From Mesonia sp. HuA40 (lineage in GTDB: Bacteria; Bacteroidota; Bacteroidia; Flavobacteriales; Flavobacteriaceae): 64,000 bases of DNA. Below the pieces are notes generated by a model. It was given only the letters and a program-made list of their open reading frames with translations, was not told the origin of the DNA and searched no databases. Position numbers and translations under genes: made by a program. Below, one piece after another: positions 1 through 8,928 of this stretch. Position 1 is the stretch's first letter. The number at the start of each line of letters is the position of its first letter. Location: positions 1-64,000 of the forward strand of contig NZ_VRLT01000005.1 of assembly GCF_008017835.1 (NCBI RefSeq). Direction: 5' to 3'.

Positions 1-258
1 ATTTTTCTCAATACCTAGCTAACTAAGTATCTCGACTCAAAACTATTCTATTTAGCCTTTGTTTTAATTTCGCATTTTTTACTCGTTTCCAAGTAAAAAT
101 ATACACTGTCAATTCAATAAATCAATGAACTTTTTACTCCGCCTCAGCTTTAATAAAAACCTCAACTTCGTTTGTTAGATGTAAAGGAATCGAACCTTTA
201 TTTATTTACCAATCATCTTGTTTTTAAGATCATTTAACACTTGTTGTGTTAGCGGCTG
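1..258 (-). other. Probable leader of a leftward rRNA operon (16S lies outside the window)
   Basis: No open reading frame is present. Read on the minus strand, the region follows three tandem promoters and contains GTTCATTGA at 122-130, followed by TTTATTGAATTGACA. This resembles the boxA-like motif in the leaders of Flavobacteriaceae 16S genes as I remember them. A small hairpin with a tRNA T-arm-like shape lies at about 182-201. The 16S 5' end itself is not in the window, so the assignment is an inference from promoter density, the boxA-like motif and the absence of any coding frame. The alternative is the leader of some other strongly expressed leftward transcript. Confidence 0.6.
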
Positions 259-289
259 CAAAGATAGAAACTTTTTTGTTTCTGCCAAA
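259..289 (-). promoter_or_regulatory. Consensus Bacteroidota promoter, proximal of three
   Basis: On the minus strand the -33 element TTTG (286-289) is followed by a 19-base spacer and the -7 element TATCTTTG (259-266). This is an exact match to the Bacteroidota sigma-ABfr pattern TTTG-N19-TAnnTTTG. It faces the presumed rRNA operon to the left. Confidence 0.75.
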
Positions 290-349
290 ATAAATTTAAA
301 GTTTTTTTAAAAATTTATTTTTGCTAACCGCTTAGCTTATTTAAGAAGG

Positions 350-380
350 CAAAGATAAAAAGTCTTTCTTTATCTCACAA
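350..380 (-). promoter_or_regulatory. Bacteroidota-type promoter, middle of three
   Basis: The -7 element TATCTTTG (350-357, minus strand) is exact. The -33 element is weaker (TTG at 378-380, 20-base spacer). It lies about 90 bases upstream of the proximal promoter in the same orientation. Tandem promoters are usual for rRNA operons. Confidence 0.6.
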
Positions 381-442
381 CCCCTAAACTAAACTATTTC
401 GCTTTTTAATGAACTTACAAAGACTTGCGTCGTTTGCGGGTG

Positions 443-473
443 CAAATGTAGAACCTTTATTCTATTGCGCAAA
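443..473 (-). promoter_or_regulatory. Consensus Bacteroidota promoter, distal of three
   Basis: On the minus strand TTTG (470-473), a 19-base spacer and TACATTTG (443-450) match the Bacteroidota consensus exactly. It is the furthest upstream of three promoters that fire leftward. The stretch 480-730 between it and the SusC gene holds nothing recognisable apart from low-complexity A/T and one run of seven C. Confidence 0.75.
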
Positions 474-736
474 CTTTTTATAGGCTTTTTTTTATTTTAT
501 TTTTTAATGAAATACTAATGGCTTGCTAACAAGTGGTTTAACCACCCAAAGTTTTTTGAAAATTTTATCCAGGCTTACTAAAATGGAAGTTTACTTAATT
601 ATACTCGGATTCTATAGGCTTATTCTTATAGCAAAAATTCAAGTTTAAATAATACCCCCCCTTCCTCCTATTTAAGCTGACTCAATTATTAATAGGTAAC
701 GAGAATAATTCAGCGAAAGCGATGGGGAAAGAATTG

Positions 737-782
737 GTCTTTTAAAAAGATACATTTACAACCCTAATACATTTTAAAAGAC
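737..782. repeat. 11-base perfect inverted repeat upstream of susC-like gene
   Basis: The arms GTCTTTTAAAA (737-747) and TTTTAAAAGAC (772-782) are exact reverse complements separated by 24 bases. They lie about 160 bases before the SusC start. The site could be a regulator-binding site or an mRNA hairpin. There is no T-run typical of a terminator. Its function is unknown. Confidence 0.4.
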
Positions 783-939
783 AGTTTTGACTTCTTCTTA
801 CAAAATTAAACGACACGTTAATGAATTAAATCTATTTTTAACATAATTAACATTTAATCTGTTAAAAAAAGAAGTTTTAACATTTTGTTCTATCAATTTT
901 TGTACATTAGAATTGGCTAATTCAAATAAAACAAGAAAT

Positions 940-3900
940 ATGAAAACTAAAATGAAAGTGATTTCATCACTTCTGTTTTTTTTCATGAGTACATTAATTA
1001 TGGCTCAAGAAAAAACAGTTACTGGAACGGTAACCGATGAAACAGGTATGCCTCTACCTGGTGTAAACGTATTAATTGAAGGCACTACACAAGGAACACA
1101 GACTGATTTCGATGGAAATTATAGTATTAGTGCTTCTTCAGAATCAACCTTAGTATTTAGCTATGTGGGAATGGTGACCACTAAAGAAATGGTAGGGAAC
1201 AAATCTACTATAGATGTAATTTTGAAAGCTGACGCTTCAGAGTTAGATGAAGTAGTAGTGACCGCTTTAGGTATTGAGCGTGAAAAGAAATCATTAGGTT
1301 ATGCTACCCAAGAAGTTAGTGGTAACGAGGTTTCTGATGTACCCCAATCAAACTTTGTGAACTCGCTTCAAGGTAAAGTTGCCGGTTTACAAGTCAATCC
1401 TTCAGGTACTATGGGGGGATCGTCTAATACTGTTATTCGAGGAAATGCTTCTTTAACAGGAAATAATCAAGCCCTATACGTAATCGATGGTATCATTATA
1501 GATAATAGTAATAATAATACTACCGATCAGCAAGGAGGTCGAGGAGGATACGACTACGGTAATGCTGCAACAGATATTAACCCCGAGGATATTGCCTCTA
1601 TTAACGTTCTAAAAGGAGCTGCAGCAACTGCGCTTTACGGATCAAGAGCCGCCAATGGTGCTATTATTATTGAAACTAAGAAGGGACAAAAGCGTAAAGG
1701 TATAGGGGTAAGTGTTTCATCAACGGTAATGGTTTCTGAAGTAAATGATGAGACTTTACCGGAGTATCAAAATGAGTATGGTGCTGGTTACGGTCCCTAT
1801 TATTCTGATAGGATCGGGACCGATGTAAACGGCGATGCTATTTACTGGGAAGACCAGCCCGGTTCTCAACCTTGGGATCCTTATTTTACCAACGTAGATT
1901 CAAATGGTAATGGTGTTTATAACACTTTGTACACGCCGTTTACTGAAGATGCCTCGTATGGAGCAGCATTTAATCCTAATATAATGGTAAATCAATGGAA
2001 CTCTATCTATCCGTCTTTACCTACTTTTGGGCAAGCAACACCATGGTTGCCAGGTAAAAATGACCCAAATTCAATTTGGGAAACGGGAATGACTACCATC
2101 AATTCTTTTGCATTAGATGGCGGAAGCGACACAGGAACGTTTCGCTTAAGCGTTACTAACTTTGATCAAGAGGGTGTTTTACCAAATAGTAAAATAAAAA
2201 GGAATACAATTAAGTTTAGCGGCCAGCAGGATCTTACTGAAAAATTTAAGGCAGGTGCTACCTTTAATTATGTAAAAACAGATGGTAAAGGAAGATATGG
2301 TACGGGTTATGATGCTGAAAACCCGATGCAGCAGTTTAGGCAATGGTGGCAGACAAACGTTGACTTAAAAGAACAAAAAGAAGCTTATTTATTAACGCGT
2401 CAAAATATTACTTGGAATCCAAGAAGTAGAACTGATTTAAGACCTATTTATTCGGACAACCCATACTGGACCCGTTATGAAAATTACCAAACCGATAATC
2501 GTCACAGATACTTTGGTAATTTCAATTTAAACTATGAGCTTAATGATGTTTTTAGTGTATTAGGAAGATTTACTTTTGACACCTACAATGAAATCCGTGA
2601 AGAACGAAGAAATGTAGGAAGTTCTGGAGTATCTGGTTACTCTAAATATTTAAATTCACAATCTGAATACAATTATGACATCATACTATCTTTTAATAAA
2701 GATTTAAGCGATGATTTAAATCTAGAGGGTATTGCAGGTTGGAATTTAAGACGTCAAGATTGGAATAGTATTTCGCAATCTACCAATGGCGGTCTTCGCG
2801 TTCCTGGTTTATATAGTTTAAGTAATACGGTATCTAACTTATTAGCACCAACCGAATACGAAGCCACAAAAATGGTAGATGGATTATATGCTCGTGCAAG
2901 TTTAGGGTATTTAAATACTTATTTTATTGAAGGTACACTTAGAAGGGATCGTTCTTCTTCGCTTCCGGCTGATAATAATTCTTATTACTATCCTTCTATC
3001 TCAACCAGCATTTTACTTTCAAATATAATTGAAGAAGATTGGTTGTCTTTTGCCAAATTTAGAGCAAACTATGCAGAGGTTTCTAATGATACCGATCCGC
3101 AGAGAATAATCCAGACTTTAGCTTTGCTTGATCCGTTTGGGGGAGCCGCTGTAGCTAGTAATGTTAACCTACTGCGTAATCCTGATTTGAAACCAGAACG
3201 ATTAAAGGCTTATGAGTTTGGTCTAGAAGCTAATTTCCTCAAAAACCGACTTGGATTTGATGTAACATATTATAACAATACTACTGAAGATCTAATTACC
3301 CCTGTTTCGATTTCAAATGCGACTGGTTTCTCTGAAACGATTAGAAATGCAGGTTCTTTAGAAAATAAAGGGTTTGAAGTGCAAATGCGTCTTAACCCAA
3401 TAAAAATGGAAGATTTCAGTTGGAATATGACAGTAAATTGGGCGCGTAACAGAAGTGAAGTGATATCTTTAGAGGAAGGATTGGATAATTTACCTTTGGC
3501 AAGTTTACAAGGAGGAATAACAATAGATGCCAGCCCAGGGCAGCCATACGGAGCCATACGAGGTACCGATTATGTTTACAATGAAAATGGCCAGCGTGTT
3601 GTAGGTTCTAACGGGTATTATTTAACTACCGATAGCAACAACAATATCATTGGTAATATTCAACCAGATTGGACTGGTGGTATTCAAAACACTTTTAAAT
3701 ACAAGAACTTAAGTTTAGGGTTTTTAATTGATATACAAAAAGGTGGTGATATCTTCTCTCTTGATACTTGGTACGGTTATGCTACAGGTTTGTATAAAAA
3801 CACAACTGGCTTAAATGACCTTGGAAATCCGTTAAGAGATCCAGTAACCAATGATGCAGATAGCGGTGGTTTAATTCTACCTGGAGTAACCGAAGATGGT

Positions 3901-4230
3901 CAACCCAACACCACCCGCGCTAGTTTTAACACGTATGCAAATCCATACGGATATGCTCGTGCGGCTAATAAAGATCACGTTTACGATGCTTCTTTTGTTA
4001 AACTACGTGAAGTAAACTTAACATATAGATTTAATGACAATCTCTTAGAAAAAACATTTATTAATACCGCTTCAATTTCTTTGATAGGTAGAAATTTATG
4101 GATAATCGATAAGAATATACCGTTTTCTGATCCAGAAGCTGGGTTAAGCTCAGGAAATGTACAAGGTTACCAATCTGGTGCTTATCCTGCCGTACGTGAG
4201 TTTGGTGCAAGTCTTAAATTAACCTTTTAA
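940..4230 (+). CDS. SusC/RagA-family TonB-linked outer membrane protein
   Basis: This is an outer membrane channel that takes up a ligand captured by its SusD partner and is powered through TonB. The 1096-residue protein has a signal peptide (residues 1-23, ending IMAQ). A CarboxypepD_reg-like beta-sandwich (about 26-105, VTGTVTDETG) follows, then a plug (about 110-250, with VIDGIIIDNS and a LKGAAATALYGSRAANGA segment) and a long beta-barrel ending in FGASLKLTF. The length is normal for the family. I chose ATG 940, not the upstream TTG 913, because only ATG 940 places a lysine-rich start in front of the hydrophobic core. A weak -7-like TACATTAG at 903-910 also lies between them. It is followed after 9 bases by the SusD gene. 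No glycoside hydrolase, protease or regulator is adjacent, so the substrate is unknown. Confidence 0.95.
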   Translation: MKTKMKVISSLLFFFMSTLIMAQEKTVTGTVTDETGMPLPGVNVLIEGTTQGTQTDFDGNYSISASSESTLVFSYVGMVTTKEMVGNKSTIDVILKADASELDEVVVTALGIEREKKSLGYATQEVSGNEVSDVPQSNFVNSLQGKVAGLQVNPSGTMGGSSNTVIRGNASLTGNNQALYVIDGIIIDNSNNNTTDQQGGRGGYDYGNAATDINPEDIASINVLKGAAATALYGSRAANGAIIIETKKGQKRKGIGVSVSSTVMVSEVNDETLPEYQNEYGAGYGPYYSDRIGTDVNGDAIYWEDQPGSQPWDPYFTNVDSNGNGVYNTLYTPFTEDASYGAAFNPNIMVNQWNSIYPSLPTFGQATPWLPGKNDPNSIWETGMTTINSFALDGGSDTGTFRLSVTNFDQEGVLPNSKIKRNTIKFSGQQDLTEKFKAGATFNYVKTDGKGRYGTGYDAENPMQQFRQWWQTNVDLKEQKEAYLLTRQNITWNPRSRTDLRPIYSDNPYWTRYENYQTDNRHRYFGNFNLNYELNDVFSVLGRFTFDTYNEIREERRNVGSSGVSGYSKYLNSQSEYNYDIILSFNKDLSDDLNLEGIAGWNLRRQDWNSISQSTNGGLRVPGLYSLSNTVSNLLAPTEYEATKMVDGLYARASLGYLNTYFIEGTLRRDRSSSLPADNNSYYYPSISTSILLSNIIEEDWLSFAKFRANYAEVSNDTDPQRIIQTLALLDPFGGAAVASNVNLLRNPDLKPERLKAYEFGLEANFLKNRLGFDVTYYNNTTEDLITPVSISNATGFSETIRNAGSLENKGFEVQMRLNPIKMEDFSWNMTVNWARNRSEVISLEEGLDNLPLASLQGGITIDASPGQPYGAIRGTDYVYNENGQRVVGSNGYYLTTDSNNNIIGNIQPDWTGGIQNTFKYKNLSLGFLIDIQKGGDIFSLDTWYGYATGLYKNTTGLNDLGNPLRDPVTNDADSGGLILPGVTEDGQPNTTRASFNTYANPYGYARAANKDHVYDASFVKLREVNLTYRFNDNLLEKTFINTASISLIGRNLWIIDKNIPFSDPEAGLSSGNVQGYQSGAYPAVREFGASLKLTF

Positions 4231-4239
4231 ATTATGACA

Positions 4240-5661
4240 ATGAAAAAATATATCATACCCCTATTCTCACTATTGCTGTTAATTACTGCATGTAGTGATG
4301 ATAAATACGAGCGATTGAATGAAGATCCTAAAAATCCGGAAAGCGTTCCGGCAGGATTTCTATTTAGCAATGCAACAAAAAGTTTGTCTGATCAAAATGC
4401 AAACTTAAATGTAAATACTAATATATTCAGGTTCATAAGTCAGTACCTAACCGCTACGACTTATTTAGATGAACCGAATTATGAATTGAGAGAAAGAAAT
4501 ATACCTCAAAACCATTGGTCCGTTTTATATAGAAATGTATTACGTGATCTAAAAGATGCGAAAGAAATCGTGCTTGAGAACGAAGACTTATTAACGCAAG
4601 AAGAAGTTGATGCACGAGCTGCACAAATTACCGTTATTGAAGTGTATACCTGGCAGTTTCTGGTTGATACCTTTGGCGATATCCCCTATACCGAGGCATT
4701 AGCTAAAGACAATTATCTGCCAAAATACGATGATGCGGCTGAAATTTATGAAGACTTAATAATGCAGTTAATTGCCATAAATAGTGATTTTGCAGGCCAA
4801 GGATTCTCAAGCCAAGATTTAATTTATGGTGGAGATATGGCTAAATGGCAAAAGTTTAGCAACTCCCTCTTATTACGATTGGGAGCCCGATTAATTAATG
4901 TTAACGCTACTTTAGCTAATGATGCTATACAAGCAGCAACCACTAATGGAGTAATGACATCTAACGATGACAATGCTTTGTTTTATTATTTAGATTCACC
5001 ACCAAACACCAACCCAATTTGGGAAGATGTGATACAAAGCGGTCGTAATGATTATGTGGCCGCCAATACGATAGTTGACTATATGAATACTTTAAATGAT
5101 CCGCGCCGAATGGCTTATTTTGACGACAACCTTAGCGGATATATTGGCGGAATATACGGTGCAGAAAGTCCATACGGCTCGCATACTCATCTCAGTGATA
5201 AAATGACGGATCCATCTCACCCAGGCATTCTAATGGACTATGCCGAAGTAGAATTCCTTTTGGCTCAAGCTGCCGCTGAAGGTGTAGGTGGAGTAAGTAA
5301 TGCCGCTTCGCATTATGAAAACGGAATTACGGCTAGCATAACTTACTGGACAGGAGATTCATCTTTAGCAACCACCTATCTGGCCCAGCCAGGCATAAGC
5401 TATAATGCCGCCAATTGGAAAGAGTTGGTAGGTAAACAATTCTGGATTGCAATGTTTGATAACCCAATGCAAGGTTGGTATGTTTGGAGAAAATTAAACA
5501 ATCCAGCCTTAAACACAGCAGCTCAATCGGGTAACCCAGTACCTTTACGATATACTTATCCTATCAATGAGCAGAACTTAAACGCTGCCAATTATGAAGC
5601 TGGTTCTGCAGCTATTGGAGGTGATGACCAACAAACACCCTTATTTTGGGATGAAGATTAA
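4240..5661 (+). CDS. SusD/RagB-family outer membrane lipoprotein (SusD-like_2 type)
   Basis: This surface lipoprotein forms the lid over the SusC channel and binds the nutrient. The 473-residue protein has a lipoprotein signal with lipobox LITAC (cysteine about residue 18), followed by SDDKYERLNEDP, the usual start of SusD-like_2 proteins. A mostly helical body follows, and residues about 395-415 carry the family pattern KQFWIAMFDNPMQGWYVWRK. ATG 4240 is preferred over ATG 4234; both are in frame and differ by two codons. It is presumably co-transcribed with the SusC gene and closed by a hairpin terminator 49 bases downstream. The ligand cannot be inferred. Confidence 0.93.
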   Translation: MKKYIIPLFSLLLLITACSDDKYERLNEDPKNPESVPAGFLFSNATKSLSDQNANLNVNTNIFRFISQYLTATTYLDEPNYELRERNIPQNHWSVLYRNVLRDLKDAKEIVLENEDLLTQEEVDARAAQITVIEVYTWQFLVDTFGDIPYTEALAKDNYLPKYDDAAEIYEDLIMQLIAINSDFAGQGFSSQDLIYGGDMAKWQKFSNSLLLRLGARLINVNATLANDAIQAATTNGVMTSNDDNALFYYLDSPPNTNPIWEDVIQSGRNDYVAANTIVDYMNTLNDPRRMAYFDDNLSGYIGGIYGAESPYGSHTHLSDKMTDPSHPGILMDYAEVEFLLAQAAAEGVGGVSNAASHYENGITASITYWTGDSSLATTYLAQPGISYNAANWKELVGKQFWIAMFDNPMQGWYVWRKLNNPALNTAAQSGNPVPLRYTYPINEQNLNAANYEAGSAAIGGDDQQTPLFWDED

Positions 5662-5709
5662 TTTGATAACAATAGCCGGTCCGTTCCACTAGACTATATA
5701 TTGTTAGGA

Positions 5710-5735
5710 AACCCGAGCGAATGCTCGGGTTTTTT
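5710..5735 (+). terminator. Rho-independent terminator of the SusC/SusD operon
   Basis: A nine-base stem AACCCGAGC / GCTCGGGTT with loop GAAT is followed by TTTT. Confidence 0.9.
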
Positions 5736-5780
5736 AATTTTTATAAACTATTATTCCTAATTAGATTGATCTTTATTCAA

Positions 5781-6452
5781 TTAGAAATTCTTTTTGATGT
5801 TCAATACATTAATTTCTAAAGCAGCCGGTTGTTTCTTTAGAATACCCCTTTGGAAAGAACGTTGTAAAATATGCTCGATATAATAATCCTCTTTTACCTT
5901 AGAAGGGTCATACTCCTCCTTTAGTGAAATATTAAACATGCTAGCGGTAGTATTGTACCAAAAGGCACGCCAACCACTTTTTAGATTTTTTACAATGTCA
6001 AAGGTAGTTTTACCTGTTTGCCTATACATTAATTTAACTAAGATCTGTCCTTCAGTTTTAGTAAGATTTTTAAGTTCTTGAGTAAACTCCTCTTCGATAT
6101 ACCGTTGAATTATTTTAGTGTAACGCCGTTTATCTGCCTTTCGTTCAAGATTTTCGAGCCGTTTATTTAATGTCTGTAAACGTTCGGCAGCTAGTGTAGC
6201 ATAAGGCCATACCTTTCTAGTTTTTCGTTTTAAAATTAAATATTCCCTGCGCTCTAATCTACTCTTGAATTTCATTGGGCTAAGCAACACAACCTCATCT
6301 AATTCAACAGGATCCACTATCGTACTATCATTTTCTACCAAATATTTTAATTTAACTCCATTATTCTCATTCGAGGGTTGTGTGTTTACCTTCTGAGAAA
6401 AACCTAGAACAGGAATGATAAAAGAGAATGTAAAAATTAAAAACTTGTGCAC
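5781..6452 (-). CDS. DUF4294 family exported protein
   Basis: This is a Bacteroidota-restricted family of unknown function. The 223-residue protein from GTG 6452 starts with a signal peptide (HKFLIFTFSFIIPVLGFSQ). A charged, mostly helical DUF4294 domain follows, with a conserved LERREYLILKRKTRKVWPYA segment and a later GWRAFWYNTTASMF segment. The open frame extends upstream to 6530. However, a -7-like element TACTTTTG (6485-6492) lies inside that extension, and the extra residues would sit in front of the signal peptide, so the GTG start is more likely. The gene is divergent from the aminopeptidase at 6557. The basic helical character suggests an envelope-associated role, but no activity is known. 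Confidence 0.85.
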   Translation of the reverse strand: MHKFLIFTFSFIIPVLGFSQKVNTQPSNENNGVKLKYLVENDSTIVDPVELDEVVLLSPMKFKSRLERREYLILKRKTRKVWPYATLAAERLQTLNKRLENLERKADKRRYTKIIQRYIEEEFTQELKNLTKTEGQILVKLMYRQTGKTTFDIVKNLKSGWRAFWYNTTASMFNISLKEEYDPSKVKEDYYIEHILQRSFQRGILKKQPAALEINVLNIKKNF

Positions 6453-6484
6453 GATTTTTATTTTAAAATTATCGAAAACCGTAC

Positions 6485-6492
6485 CAAAAGTA
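6485..6492 (-). promoter_or_regulatory. -7 promoter element for the DUF4294 gene
   Basis: TACTTTTG on the minus strand matches TAnnTTTG and lies about 33 bases upstream of the GTG 6452 start. No clear TTTG is found at the expected -33 distance. On the opposite strand TACATTCG (about 6524-6531) may serve the divergent aminopeptidase gene. Confidence 0.4.
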
Positions 6493-6556
6493 AGGTACAA
6501 ATCGCCAAATGAAAAATTTATTGTGTACATTCGTGAATCAAAAAAAATAAATTTCT

Positions 6557-7645
6557 ATGCTTGAAGATTCACTATTAAACAAGTCATCATTAAATTTTCT
6601 TGAAAGCTATTTAAATAATGCTGCTCCCACAGGATATGAATGGGAGGGTCAAAAGCTTTGGATGAACTACCTAAAACCTTACGTGGATAGTTTCATCACA
6701 GATACTTACGGAACTGCAGTAGGAGTTATAAACCCAGATGCACCTTTTAAAGTTGTTATCGAAGGACATGCTGATGAAATTTCTTGGTATGTAAATTATA
6801 TAAACGAAGACGGACTGATTCACGTAATTAGAAATGGAGGAAGTGACCACATGATTGCTGCATCTAAACGAGTTAATATTCATACTAAAAATGGAATCGT
6901 TAAAGGCGTATTTGGCTGGCCAGCCATTCACACAAGAGATAAAAGCAATGAAGAACACCCTAAATTAGAAAACATTACCATTGATGTAGGTTGCACAACC
7001 AAAGAAGAAGTAGAAAAACTTGGTGTGCATGTAGGTTGCGTTATCACCTATCCTGATGAATTTTTTATCTTAAACGAAAATAAATTTGTGTGTCGTGCAC
7101 TAGATAATAGGATGGGCGGTTTTATGATTGCTGAAGTAGCAAGGCTTTTAAAAGAAAACAAAGTTGAGTTACCATTTGGTCTTTATATAACCAATTCTGT
7201 ACAAGAAGAGATTGGTTTGAGAGGTGCTGAAATGATTACCCAGCGAATAAAACCAAATGTCGCGATTGTTACAGATGTTACCCACGACACCACAACCCCA
7301 ATGATTGACAAAAAGAAAGAGGGCGAAACAAAAATAGGCGATGGCCCAGTAATAAGTTATGCTCCCGCTGTTCAAAATAAACTAAGAGAAATGATTATTG
7401 ACACTGCAACAGAGAAAAACATTCCTTTTCAACGTGCGGCAGTTAGCAGAGCTACTGGTACCGATACGGATGCCTTTGCTTATAGTAATGGCGGTGTGGC
7501 TTCTGCTTTGATTTCTTTACCCCTTCGCTATATGCATACCACTGTTGAAATGGTTCACAGGGATGATGTAGAAAACGTGATCAAACTGATTTACGAAAGT
7601 TTATTAAAAATTAAAAACGGAGAAACTTTTAACTACTTTGATTAA
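6557..7645 (+). CDS. M42 family metallopeptidase (glutamyl/leucyl aminopeptidase type)
   Basis: A cytoplasmic di-metal aminopeptidase that trims peptides, usually as a dodecameric tetrahedral particle. The 362-residue length is typical of M42. The expected ligand and catalytic motifs are present in order: EGHADEISW (metal His71 and the nearby Asp73), RALDNRMGG (bridging Asp), SVQEEIGLRGA (catalytic and metal Glu), VTDVTHDT (metal Asp) and MHTTVEMVHRDD (metal His). The start at ATG 6557 is the first in frame and lies just after a divergent promoter region. It is monocistronic, with a strong terminator downstream. The exact residue preference is not predictable. Confidence 0.93.
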   Translation: MLEDSLLNKSSLNFLESYLNNAAPTGYEWEGQKLWMNYLKPYVDSFITDTYGTAVGVINPDAPFKVVIEGHADEISWYVNYINEDGLIHVIRNGGSDHMIAASKRVNIHTKNGIVKGVFGWPAIHTRDKSNEEHPKLENITIDVGCTTKEEVEKLGVHVGCVITYPDEFFILNENKFVCRALDNRMGGFMIAEVARLLKENKVELPFGLYITNSVQEEIGLRGAEMITQRIKPNVAIVTDVTHDTTTPMIDKKKEGETKIGDGPVISYAPAVQNKLREMIIDTATEKNIPFQRAAVSRATGTDTDAFAYSNGGVASALISLPLRYMHTTVEMVHRDDVENVIKLIYESLLKIKNGETFNYFD

Positions 7646-7665
7646 ATCTTTATAGTTATCGTTTT

Positions 7666-7708
7666 AAAACAAGGGCCTTTGAATTTTCAACAGCCCTTGT
7701 TTTTTTTT
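7666..7708 (+). terminator. Rho-independent terminator after the M42 peptidase gene
   Basis: The stem AAAACAAGGGC / GCCCTTGTTTT has a 16-base loop and is followed by a T-run. Confidence 0.88.
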
Positions 7709-7779
7709 AAATAAAAATTCACTATTTATTAAGTAGCTCCTTAGATTATCTTTTTTAAATTTAGAAAAGAAAAGTTAGA

Positions 7780-8871
7780 ATGCAGCTAGATATAAATCGC
7801 CTACAGCAATTGGATAGTTCTCCAAAAGAATTCGCCGCCTTAGCTAATTTAATTTATATAAAGGATAAAGAACTAACCATTGAAAGGCATAAGCATGGTA
7901 GAGGGTTTTATTACACAGATAACCAAAAAAGAAAAATAAAAGCTAGAAAGCAAATTGAACGCTTTAAAAAGCTACGTATTCCGCCTGGTTGGCAAGAGGT
8001 TAAAATATCGCCTTTAGAAAACGGTCATTTACAAGCCGTAGGAAGAGATACTAAACAAAGAAAAGTGTATAAGTATCATCCTATATGGTCTAAATTTAAA
8101 AATCAGACCAAATTTTTTAAAATGCTTGCTTTCGGCAAAAAACTACCTATCATACGTAAGCGTTTAGAAAAAGATTTGAGTAGGCCAGGGATGCCAAAAG
8201 AAAAGGTATTAGCCATTGTCATTAAGCTGCTAGAAGAAACCCATATACGGGTGGGGAACCAATATTACGCCAAAAAAAATAAAACTTACGGTTTATCTAC
8301 TTTGCGCAGTAAACATATTTCTAGAAAGGAGGATGAAATGTCTATCGATTTCATCGGGAAAAAGGGGAAAAAACATCATATAGTTGTAGATGACCCCGAA
8401 CTTATGCGATTGATTAATAAATGTGAAGAAATACCCGGTTGGGAGTTGTTTAGCTATTACGATAAAAATGGTGACAAAGAAACCATTGATAGCGGTTTGA
8501 TTAATAATTACATACAATCTAGTTGCGGAGAATTTTACTCGGCAAAAGACTTTAGGACGTGGGGAGCTAGTTGTATTTTTTATGAATATTTAGTAGACCT
8601 CCCTAAAACCGAGGATCAAAAAGTAATTGAAAAGAATATTCTTAAGGCATACGATGAAACCGCAAAGAATTTGGGGAACACAAGAGAAGTTTGTAAAAAG
8701 TACTACGTACACCCAATACTACCTCAACAATATAGAAAGGGCGCTTTAAATGAAATTGATAACGTTTCAGAAAATAAATACTTATCACCTACAGAGTGTC
8801 AAATTTTAAAATTAGTTGAGAGCTATGAGTTAAATATTCCTAAAAAAGAAAGTTCGTGCGCAAAAAATTAA
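7780..8871 (+). CDS. DNA topoisomerase IB (poxvirus-like)
   Basis: Relaxes supercoiled DNA by transient single-strand cleavage through a 3'-phosphotyrosine. The 363-residue length fits bacterial TopIB. Catalytic residues can be placed by motif: Arg157 in HIRVGN, Lys178 in LRSKHI, Arg259 in DFRTWG and nucleophile Tyr309 in KKYYVHP. Asn300 (LGNT) stands where the vaccinia enzyme has a histidine, as I recall is usual in bacterial members. The N-terminal domain (about 1-125) is the DNA clamp. The gene stands alone between two terminators. TopIB is sporadic in bacteria but common in Flavobacteriaceae, so recent transfer is not implied. Confidence 0.93.
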   Translation: MQLDINRLQQLDSSPKEFAALANLIYIKDKELTIERHKHGRGFYYTDNQKRKIKARKQIERFKKLRIPPGWQEVKISPLENGHLQAVGRDTKQRKVYKYHPIWSKFKNQTKFFKMLAFGKKLPIIRKRLEKDLSRPGMPKEKVLAIVIKLLEETHIRVGNQYYAKKNKTYGLSTLRSKHISRKEDEMSIDFIGKKGKKHHIVVDDPELMRLINKCEEIPGWELFSYYDKNGDKETIDSGLINNYIQSSCGEFYSAKDFRTWGASCIFYEYLVDLPKTEDQKVIEKNILKAYDETAKNLGNTREVCKKYYVHPILPQQYRKGALNEIDNVSENKYLSPTECQILKLVESYELNIPKKESSCAKN

Positions 8872-8880
8872 ATGCCTATT

Positions 8881-8912
8881 AAAAAACCATCTCAAATAAG
8901 AGATGGTTTTTT
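8881..8912. terminator. Bidirectional terminator between topoisomerase IB and purC
   Basis: The arms AAAAAACCATCTC and GAGATGGTTTTTT with loop AAATAA give a hairpin with a T-run on both strands. It serves the two convergent genes. Confidence 0.9.
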
Positions 8913-8928
8913 AATTATATTTAGGGTT

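Noticed and set aside
160-260. A tRNA gene in the leader region on the minus strand
   Set aside because: Only a T-arm-like hairpin is present. No matching acceptor stem, D-arm or seven-base anticodon loop can be folded.
913-939. TTG 913 as the SusC start
   Set aside because: It would add nine polar residues before the signal peptide and lies where transcription is expected to begin.
7780-8871. Topoisomerase IB as a recently transferred viral-type gene
   Set aside because: Base composition matches the neighbours, catalytic residues are intact, and the gene is common in this bacterial family.
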